This document shows, piece by piece, positions 58,156-64,000 of a DNA stretch of 64,000 bases. The position numbers and the translations under genes are program-made. Below the pieces are notes generated by a model. The model was not told the origin of the DNA and made no database searches. It saw only the letters and a program-made list of their open reading frames with translations. The stretch spans positions 1 through 64,000 of the forward strand of contig PABI01000061.1 of assembly GCA_002699125.1 (NCBI GenBank). The letters run 5' to 3'. The stretch's first letter is position 1, and each line of letters starts with the position of its first letter. Origin of the DNA: Anaerolineaceae bacterium (GTDB lineage: Bacteria > Chloroflexota > Anaerolineae > Promineifilales > Promineifilaceae).

Positions 58156-58208
58156 TGATGCGTGATTCGTAAAACGTGATGCCAGTCCGCGTAACGATTC
58201 ACGCATCA
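58156..58208. repeat. Inverted repeat TGATGCGTGATTCGT
   Basis: Fifteen-base arms at 58156-58170 and 58194-58208, 14 of 15 complementary. A related TGATGCGTGA phrase follows the WecA-like gene (24247-24290). Confidence 0.75.
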
Positions 58209-58221
58209 TTGGCCGGAGAGA

Positions 58222-59238
58222 ATGCATTTTCAATCATTGATAAATAGGGTTCCGTTATTTGGCTTGAGCTTGCTGCTTTTGCTGGCAGGGGCTTGTGGTG
58301 GTGCAGAAGAGGTACCCACGCCTGCACCCACGTTGGCACTGCCCACGGAACCACCGGCATTAGAAGTTGTGGCGACTGAAACGGCTCCGCCAGAACCCAC
58401 GGCCGTTCTCACCAGCCCCGCTACTGAAATACCTACGTCAGCCCCGACAGCCACGGAGTCGCCCACGCCCACGGCCGTTCCCCCAACCAATACCCCTGTT
58501 GCCGACAGCAGCAATCAACAAACCAGCTACGCCGTCATCTTTGTAGAGCCAAACGATGTGCTCAACGTGCGCGCCGGGCCTGGCGTGAGCTTTGGCATTG
58601 CGGGCGAGCTGCCGCCCGACGCCACCGACGTGCAGATTAGCGGCAGTGGCCAACTTGTATCTGGCTCGACCTGGGTGCCAATTGAGCGCCGTGGTGTGAC
58701 TGGCTGGGTGAACAGTCGCTTTTTGACTGGATTTGTACCGGAGGATGCGTTTTGTGGCGATACGGCCGTCTTGCAGCTGCTGGAACGTTTGGAAACGGCC
58801 GTAATCAACCAGGATAATGCCCTCATATCCCAGCTCATTCACCCGGAACGGGGCCTGCGTGTACGCCTGCTCTGGCACGAGGCGGAGACCTGGCTTGATA
58901 ATCACAACCTGTTTAGCGATGCGACCAGCTACAATTGGGGTGCCGCCGCCGGCAGCGGCGAAGCTATCATCGGCACCCCGGCAGAAATTTTGCTGCCCCG
59001 CTTGCAGACAGACTTTCTAGAAGCTGCCGAAACGGCCTGTAATGAGATTTTGCATGGCGGCACGGCCGGGTTTGTTGTGCTGCCCGATGCTTATGCGCCA
59101 CTGAATTACTACTCATTCTACCGTCCGGGCACAGAAGAGTTTGCCGAACTTAATTGGGGGTCCTGGGTGGTTGGCCTGGAGCTGTGGCAGGGGCAGTATT
59201 ATCTCAGCACATTGGTTCACTATCAATGGGAACCGTAG
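58222..59238 (+). CDS. Lipoprotein with Thr/Pro stalk and SH3b-like domain
   Basis: A 338-residue lipoprotein. The signal peptide ends at LLAGACGG. A Thr/Pro/Glu stalk (about 30-98) is followed by a bacterial SH3 domain (about 105-170: VLNVRAGPGVSFGIAGELP, WVPIERRGVTGWVNSRFL), which in other proteins binds wall peptides. Residues about 175-338 are an unassigned domain (VRLLWHEAETWLDNHNLF, YAPLNYYSFYRPG). The role is unknown; wall binding is the main inference. The stalk DNA carries several octamer copies. Confidence 0.75.
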   Translation: MHFQSLINRVPLFGLSLLLLLAGACGGAEEVPTPAPTLALPTEPPALEVVATETAPPEPTAVLTSPATEIPTSAPTATESPTPTAVPPTNTPVADSSNQQTSYAVIFVEPNDVLNVRAGPGVSFGIAGELPPDATDVQISGSGQLVSGSTWVPIERRGVTGWVNSRFLTGFVPEDAFCGDTAVLQLLERLETAVINQDNALISQLIHPERGLRVRLLWHEAETWLDNHNLFSDATSYNWGAAAGSGEAIIGTPAEILLPRLQTDFLEAAETACNEILHGGTAGFVVLPDAYAPLNYYSFYRPGTEEFAELNWGSWVVGLELWQGQYYLSTLVHYQWEP

Positions 59239-59320
59239 AATTTGTTCACCAATAATGTTTGAAGCAAACTTATAGAACAGTCGCGTTTATATTTTTTCCG
59301 TAAGGTTAAGGATGTAGCCT

Positions 59321-59776
59321 ATGTTCCAAAAGATACTGCGCATGCTAATCCTGGAGCGGCCTGGTAGAAAATGGACCATGGCCCGCTGGGGTGAAAAATT
59401 AGCGGCAAACGGGGAGTCGATTAGCCACCGACTTGATAAATATCCAGATAGCCAGCGTAACCGGCAAGTTTTAAGCCACGTCATTGGGATTGAACAATGG
59501 GGGCAGAGCCGCTTGCGCGTCGGGCTGGGTGAGCCATTCAAAGAAGAAGAGTACGACAACTATCGACCCTCACGTAATCGCAGCTGGGAACAGCTGAAGG
59601 CCGAGTTTCGCATGACGCGTAAAAGAACGGTCGCCCTGGCCGAAGCACTGGATGATAACCAGGTTGATCAGTTCCTGAAGGTGAAGCACAACCGGTACGG
59701 CATGTTGACATTGGGTGCCTGGTTACGCTATCTGGACATGCACGCAAACTTTGAGACAAAAAGGATCAAATCGTAA
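59321..59776 (+). CDS. DinB-like four-helix protein
   Basis: A 151-residue protein resembling the DinB/YfiT metal-binding helical bundle family (not the polymerase). Three histidines in the expected places, RQVLSHVIGIEQWG near residue 50, and GAWLRYLDMHANFETKR at the C-terminus, could bind a divalent metal. Relatives act as thiol-dependent transferases or have unknown roles. It is a single gene before the second histidine kinase. Confidence 0.65.
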   Translation: MFQKILRMLILERPGRKWTMARWGEKLAANGESISHRLDKYPDSQRNRQVLSHVIGIEQWGQSRLRVGLGEPFKEEEYDNYRPSRNRSWEQLKAEFRMTRKRTVALAEALDDNQVDQFLKVKHNRYGMLTLGAWLRYLDMHANFETKRIKS

Positions 59777-59869
59777 GCAGCCGAACAAAAATTGCCATTT
59801 GCAATCGTATCAAGGCAGCCCACAATAAAATCTTGACAAAGTTAATCTCGTGCAAATGGAAACTATGTT

Positions 59870-61321
59870 GTGATAGAAAGCTTTCGGCGTTTGCAAAGTT
59901 GGTTTGATTCGCCGCTTTTTCCGAACGAAGAAGAAAAAACGCGCCAGGCGTACTTAATTAACCTCATTATCAAGGCAGGGTTGATGTTGCTGATCTCTGC
60001 GCTTGTGATCTTGCCCTGGTTATCTACGCCGGGAACATTTGCTCGGTTCCTGTTTGCCGTTGTTTCTCTCTCTTGCTCATTGTTATTGTCTAATGTTTTG
60101 CTGCATCGGGGACGGGTGCGCGAGGCGGGTTATTTTTTTACGGCCGTCTTCTGGCTTGTCTTTGTCACCATTACCTTGTTCGGCGAAGAAGGATTAACCG
60201 GCACTCCTTTTTTAAGTGCCATTGTTCTCACGCCATTGATTGCCGGTTTTGTTAGCGGCACGCGCGCCAGCGTTATCATTACTTTTTTGAATTGGGTTCT
60301 TGGCGCTGTTTTGGTCTGGTGGGAGCTGAGCGGCCGTATCCCTATTGCCGCTCCCTACAAGCCTCACATCCAGTATTTTGCCTATGTCTTTATGTTCTCT
60401 GCCCTTCCCTTGCTTGTTTACCTGTGGCGGCGCAATTTTGATGAGGCCGTTGAGCAGATGCGGGCGGTCGATTTGGCCGAGCAAGAAATGGCGGCTTACC
60501 GCATGCAGAATGAGGCGTTAGAAGAGGCTGTCAAAATTAGAACGACAGATTTGGAACAATCATTGGCGCGCGAACGGCATTTGGCTGAACAGTTAACCCA
60601 GGCACTGGAAGCCGAGACGCAGCTGGGCCAACTGCGCTCGCGTATCATAACGATTGTGTCTCATGAATTCCGCACGCCGCTTTCGGTTATCTATAGTTCC
60701 ACACAGCTGCTGCGCGATTATCACGATAAGCTGCCGCAGGTACGGCGAGATGCCGCCCACCAGAGAGTTGAGGAGGCGGTATTTTACCTCAACGATTTGC
60801 TCAAAGACGTTACGCTGGTAGATCAGGCTCAGCGGGAACGCCTGAAGCCCACTTTCCAAACGTTTGCTTTTAATGATTTGTGCCAAAAGCTGATGGACAT
60901 CATCATGAGAGAGTTTAATCAGCCACAGCGTGTTACCTTTAACTACGCAGACTCAGTTGAAACACCCGTGCAAACAGATCTGGTACTTTTGGAGCAAATT
61001 GTGAGAAATTTGGTTTCCAATGGGCTTAAATATTCAGAGAAAACATTGCCTATTCAGGTTGACCTCTGGCTAGAGGAGACGCAGTTTGTTCTTGCGGTGC
61101 AAGATCAGGGGATTGGCGTGCCGTTGCATGAGCAGGCCAAGATATTTGAGCTATTTTATCGCGCCAGCAACGTAGATGAGCGGCGCGGATTGGGGCTCGG
61201 CCTGTTTATTGTGCAGGCCATCAGCAAAATGATGCAGGGGCGGGTGGTTTTGGTAAGCTCGGGAACGGGACAAGGCGCCACTTTTCAAGTTTACCTGCCC
61301 CTTGTACCCGATCTTGATTAA
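59870..61321 (+). CDS. Membrane sensor histidine kinase
   Basis: A 483-residue kinase. Six hydrophobic segments (about 28-195) form a membrane sensor with no large external loop, then a coiled coil (about 200-260), HisKA with H in VSHEFRTPLSVIYSSTQLL near 265, and the HATPase with N box IVRNLVSNGLKYS, QDQGIGVP and RGLGLGLFIV. The stimulus is unknown; such sensors often detect membrane or small hydrophobic signals. No response regulator is adjacent. It starts with GTG. The stop lies in a 20-bp palindrome centred on ACGGCCGT. Confidence 0.9.
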   Translation: MIESFRRLQSWFDSPLFPNEEEKTRQAYLINLIIKAGLMLLISALVILPWLSTPGTFARFLFAVVSLSCSLLLSNVLLHRGRVREAGYFFTAVFWLVFVTITLFGEEGLTGTPFLSAIVLTPLIAGFVSGTRASVIITFLNWVLGAVLVWWELSGRIPIAAPYKPHIQYFAYVFMFSALPLLVYLWRRNFDEAVEQMRAVDLAEQEMAAYRMQNEALEEAVKIRTTDLEQSLARERHLAEQLTQALEAETQLGQLRSRIITIVSHEFRTPLSVIYSSTQLLRDYHDKLPQVRRDAAHQRVEEAVFYLNDLLKDVTLVDQAQRERLKPTFQTFAFNDLCQKLMDIIMREFNQPQRVTFNYADSVETPVQTDLVLLEQIVRNLVSNGLKYSEKTLPIQVDLWLEETQFVLAVQDQGIGVPLHEQAKIFELFYRASNVDERRGLGLGLFIVQAISKMMQGRVVLVSSGTGQGATFQVYLPLVPDLD

Positions 61322-61335
61322 ACGGCCGTTTAATC
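61316..61335. terminator. Perfect 20-bp palindrome centred on ACGGCCGT
   Basis: GATTAAACGGCCGTTTAATC spans the stop codon of the histidine kinase gene and lies between convergent genes. It could help termination in both directions but has no long T-run. Confidence 0.5.
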
Positions 61336-61342
61336 ATTCCTC

Positions 61343-62548
61343 TTAAAGCATGGCTTCTTTTAGGAGGGTAACGGCCGTTTCCTCCACATCGTGAATCTGC
61401 TGCACATGGGCGGCCATTTCTTCCCGAAATGCTTCAACCTCAGCTTCAGTTAAAGGAAACGCGTTTTCCGCTTCGGCCAGAAGCGCTTTTTCTCGCTGCT
61501 TTAGCCGGGCGATTGCTTCTGTAGCAGCGCTGCCCTGGCTAAACAGCAGATCGCGCTGCTGCCGCAAAACCTGGCCCATTTCACCCAGCAGGGGTACCTC
61601 GGCGGGCAGCAGCGCCTGGCCAAACGCATCCCACGCCGCAGCACTGCGGCGGAACTGGGCTGCCACCTCGCTCAGCGCCGGTTTTGCCAAAATTTGGCTG
61701 GCCTCTTCCAGAAAATCGGCATACACATCCCGCTCGGCGTAGCCGACCTTGCCAAAGATGTTGATATCGCTAAAAACGCCGGCCAGCCCGGCCAGCATTT
61801 TGCGCCCGGCGGGGAATTCCCGCGCCCAGCTAAGGCGGGTTTTGGGTTTGGTCAGCAGCTTTATCCAATGCCGGTAGGCGGCCAGGCCAAAATTGTTTTT
61901 CGAGCCTTTGGGTGGTTTTTCCGTGTACAGCTTGAGGCAGTCCCAAATGCCCGCCTGGACCGCGCCGGGCAGCTTGTCGGCCACAGGCGGTTCCAGCGTG
62001 AGCACGCGGAACTTATCTTTTTTAACGCGTGCCCGAGCCTTATGCAGCTCATCGGTGCTGATGGTCAGGGGAACGGGAGCGCGGTCGGCGATATGGACAG
62101 TTTCGGCTGTTTCATCGTAGCCGTACACCAAAATGGGGAACATCGCCCACATGCCCTCGTCGTAAGGAAAGGCATTGTAGGGCAGGCTGAAATAATCGGC
62201 CCAAACGATGGCCGGTTCGCCGCCCTCTATCGTATCCACCAGATTGGCGACGCCTTTTTCGGGACTGGTGGTGTGGTGGCGATGCTGCACCACGCCCAGG
62301 CGCGACAGCATTGTGTCTAGCGGGTCGAAGGTGTTGCGCGTGAGGATGCGAGCGTGGGGATCATATCCTTCGTAGGCAAAAGAGAAATAGCCCATCACCG
62401 CGCCGCCGCTGACGCCCATGAGCAGGGCTTCGCTGTACGGCCGTCCCGTATGCGGTGCTTTTACGCCGGTGTATGCCAGGAAGTTACAAACGGTGCCCGT
62501 TTCCCAATGACGGCCGTCAAACTGCTGGTAATTTTCAAGTATTGGCAT
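61343..62548 (-). CDS. BtrH-N/DUF4872 domain protein
   Basis: A 401-residue protein. Residues about 10-145 match the BtrH N-terminal type domain, a papain-like fold that in butirosin synthesis transfers an acyl group: HWETGTVCNFLAYTGV carries the cysteine, followed by SEALLMGVSGGAVMGYFSF. The rest fits DUF4872, with PAIVWADYFSLPYN and YDETAETVHIADRAP. Its true substrate is unknown, and no antibiotic cluster surrounds it. ATG 62548 has GGAGG five bases upstream; the longer frame to 62593 is phrase repeat. Confidence 0.75.
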   Translation of the reverse strand: MPILENYQQFDGRHWETGTVCNFLAYTGVKAPHTGRPYSEALLMGVSGGAVMGYFSFAYEGYDPHARILTRNTFDPLDTMLSRLGVVQHRHHTTSPEKGVANLVDTIEGGEPAIVWADYFSLPYNAFPYDEGMWAMFPILVYGYDETAETVHIADRAPVPLTISTDELHKARARVKKDKFRVLTLEPPVADKLPGAVQAGIWDCLKLYTEKPPKGSKNNFGLAAYRHWIKLLTKPKTRLSWAREFPAGRKMLAGLAGVFSDINIFGKVGYAERDVYADFLEEASQILAKPALSEVAAQFRRSAAAWDAFGQALLPAEVPLLGEMGQVLRQQRDLLFSQGSAATEAIARLKQREKALLAEAENAFPLTEAEVEAFREEMAAHVQQIHDVEETAVTLLKEAML

Positions 62549-62702
62549 AGATTCCTCCAAAGTTTTAGCGTTTGGAGACTGGAGATTAGACATTGAGGGG
62601 CGTCAAATACCAGTTCCACAGTGAAACATTCAAATAAAAATCGTGCCAACAGTATACGGCCGTTTTGCTTCCAGTTAGAAAAAGAGAGACATAGTATGCA
62701 CT

Positions 62703-63656
62703 TTATGATGGCGTGTTGTTTGGCTCAAATGAAGGATCGATGGTTGTGAGGAATGTTTGAATGTCGCTGGCGAGGGGCGCGGTGATGGTGAGCGGCCGTT
62801 TTTTGTGCGGATGCCAGACAGTGGTTTGGGCACAGTGCAGCGCGTGGCGCGGCAGCAGGGGCTCAACACGGCTGCCCGCTTCAAATTGGGCCAGGAACTC
62901 GGCGTCATTCATAGTGTAAAGGCTGTCGCCAACAATAGGATGACCCAGCGCCGCCAGATGGACGCGCAGCTGGTGGGTGCGTCCAGTATTGGGGATGAGG
63001 CGGACAAGGGCATAGTTGGGGGGAAACGGCCGTATCAGTTCTAGCAGCGTTTGGGCGGGCTTGCCATCGTCCATCACGCCATAGCGGTAGACGCCGGCGG
63101 CGCTGGGCAGGCGGCCAATCGGCCGGTTGATTTCCTGCACGACCGGGCTGGGAATCCCATGTACGACGGCCAGATACATTTTTTTCACTGTGCGTTCGGC
63201 AAACTGTGTCTGAACCGCGCGCAGGGTATCGTTGTCCCGTGCCAGTAGCACAACGCCGGAGGTATCTCTGTCCAGCCGGTTGATGAGGGTGGCTTCCGGG
63301 TAGGGTGGAACATGGTTGTGGCGCAGCTGGTAGATGAGGTTGGCCTGAACAAAACGGCCGTGTCCATGCACCTTCAAATTGCCCGGCTTGTTTATCCCCA
63401 GCAGCCACTCATCCTCATACACAATTTCGTAATTCAGATTTACGTCTGGTAGGGGTGGGTCGGGCAGGTCGCAGGCAATCACGTCTCCCTGGCGGACGAT
63501 TTGGTGTGGCGTGGTGGAACGGCCGTTGCAGGTAACGTCCCCCGCTTCAATGCGTGCCTGCCAGGTGGCCCGGGTCTGGTAGGTGAAGCGGCCCGCCAGG
63601 TAGTCGAGCAATGGTTTTTGGTGGAATACGGCCGTAACCTTCGACGAAACTATCAT
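62703..63656 (-). CDS. RluA-family pseudouridine synthase
   Basis: A 317-residue synthase converting uridine to pseudouridine in rRNA or tRNA. An S4-like domain lies at about 15-70; the catalytic aspartate is in LINRLDRDTSGVVLLA near residue 130, with the arginine-bearing GRTHQLRVHLAALGHPIVGD near 230. Whether it is RluC/RluD- or tRNA-type cannot be told. It is divergent from nothing obvious; a stem-loop follows its start region upstream. Confidence 0.92.
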   Translation of the reverse strand: MIVSSKVTAVFHQKPLLDYLAGRFTYQTRATWQARIEAGDVTCNGRSTTPHQIVRQGDVIACDLPDPPLPDVNLNYEIVYEDEWLLGINKPGNLKVHGHGRFVQANLIYQLRHNHVPPYPEATLINRLDRDTSGVVLLARDNDTLRAVQTQFAERTVKKMYLAVVHGIPSPVVQEINRPIGRLPSAAGVYRYGVMDDGKPAQTLLELIRPFPPNYALVRLIPNTGRTHQLRVHLAALGHPIVGDSLYTMNDAEFLAQFEAGSRVEPLLPRHALHCAQTTVWHPHKKRPLTITAPLASDIQTFLTTIDPSFEPNNTPS

Positions 63657-63667
63657 ACAAAATAAAA

Positions 63668-63688
63668 CGCCCGAACAGCTCGGGCATT
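63668..63688. repeat. GCCCGA hairpin upstream of the rluA-type gene
   Basis: GCCCGA and TCGGGC are separated by ACAGC, with A-rich flank on the left. On the minus strand the hairpin could end transcription of the thioredoxin-like gene before the pseudouridine synthase gene. Confidence 0.5.
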
Positions 63689-63730
63689 AACAAGTCAGAA
63701 TGATGTGAAACATACCGGCAAAAAAACAGA

Positions 63731-63806
63731 ACGCTGATTTTCCTGATTAACCTGATCGCGAAGCGGTCGCCCAGCAATATCAGGAAAATCAGGGTAATCA
63801 GCGTCC
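63731..63806. repeat. Imperfect inverted repeat CGCTGATT...AATCAGCG
   Basis: CGCTGATTTTCCTGATTAAC on the left and TCAGGGTAATCAGCG on the right form an imperfect long inverted repeat with a CGCGAAGCGGTCGC loop region. Like others here it sits in a gap between genes. Confidence 0.6.
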
Positions 63807-63814
63807 CCTTGCCG

Positions 63815-64000
63815 TTAAAAGAGTACAGAGGCCAGTTCGGCGCGATAGGTTTGCGTCAGGTCGTCATCATCGCCCAGCAGGGCAAACATGGCCACCATCA
63901 CCTGCCGGGCCTTGCCATATCGTTTGTCCTGGCGCAGCACATCCAGCAAGCCATCCATCGCCGCCGCCAGGTTGCCCCGGCTAATCAGCCGCGCCCCCTG
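63815..64000 (-). CDS. C-terminal part of a CnoX/YbbN-like thioredoxin (partial)
   Basis: The last 61 codons of a gene that continues past the window end. The visible protein, GNLAAAMDGLLDVLRQDKRY then MVAMFALLGDDDDLTQTYRAELASVLF, matches the TPR-like C-terminal domain (TPR_20) of CnoX/YbbN-type proteins, where a thioredoxin-like domain precedes it. Those are redox chaperones protecting client proteins. The thioredoxin domain is outside the window, so the call rests on the tail alone. The stop is TAA at 63815-63817. Confidence 0.7.
   Translation of the reverse strand, partial: QGARLISRGNLAAAMDGLLDVLRQDKRYGKARQVMVAMFALLGDDDDLTQTYRAELASVLF

Overview
The window looks like a chromosomal contig of a Chloroflexota bacterium, probably Anaerolineae or Ardenticatenia-like. 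This is inferred from gene content (short-form glucan phosphorylase, R2lox, RicT/PSP1, Thr/Pro-stalked lipoproteins, MoxR-DUF58-LCP cluster) and from base usage; no rRNA marker is present. About 53 protein genes are supported, mostly housekeeping. I found no rRNA, tRNA, CRISPR array, transposase, phage gene or integrase. A constant feature is the octamer ACGGCCGT, which recurs in all reading frames and between genes.

Layout. 0.1-5.3 kb (minus): OsmC, a small anchored protein, glucan phosphorylase, an ATP-grasp protein and a GTDC1/QTMAN-type glycosyltransferase. 5.4-10.5 kb (plus): iscX-nuoB-nuoCD-nuoI-mrp, the quinone-side arm of complex I enclosed by two Fe-S biogenesis genes. 10.6-13.5 kb: RicT-like, HD-domain protein, MoeA. 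13.5-17.4 kb (minus): S1-domain protein, recA with an SOS-type promoter, murJ. 17.4-24.3 kb (plus): envelope polysaccharide genes, including a 1488-residue fusion of O-antigen-ligase-like membrane region, TPRs and cyclophilin. 24.4-30.6 kb: surface propeller-like protein, methyltransferase, MiaB, acyl-ACP desaturase-like protein. 30.6-40.8 kb (mainly minus): P-loop kinase, LCP, PDZ, DUF58, MoxR, then KptA and GNAT (plus), a stalked surface protein and a sensor kinase.

41-52 kb holds the accessory interest. A 4.2-kb segment just downstream of proBA is bounded by two copies of the proA 3' end and its terminator, sharing an identical 29-bp core. Its right half behaves like integron gene cassettes without an integrase: one convincing attC-like site (46720-46845) and weaker ones. 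It carries a winged-helix-like protein with a death-like effector-associated domain (EAD) and a DUF4238 protein; these two genes are AT-rich and lack the genome's octamer. About 5 kb on, a 375-residue protein consists of four tandem EADs.

52-64 kb returns to ordinary genes: Asp/Glu racemase, DmpA-type peptidase, R2lox, an orphan truncated Pycsar-effector-like membrane protein, two stalked lipoproteins, YchF, a DinB-like protein, a second histidine kinase, a BtrH-like protein, an RluA pseudouridine synthase and the end of a CnoX/YbbN-like gene. Many intergenic gaps contain short inverted repeats of several distinct families.
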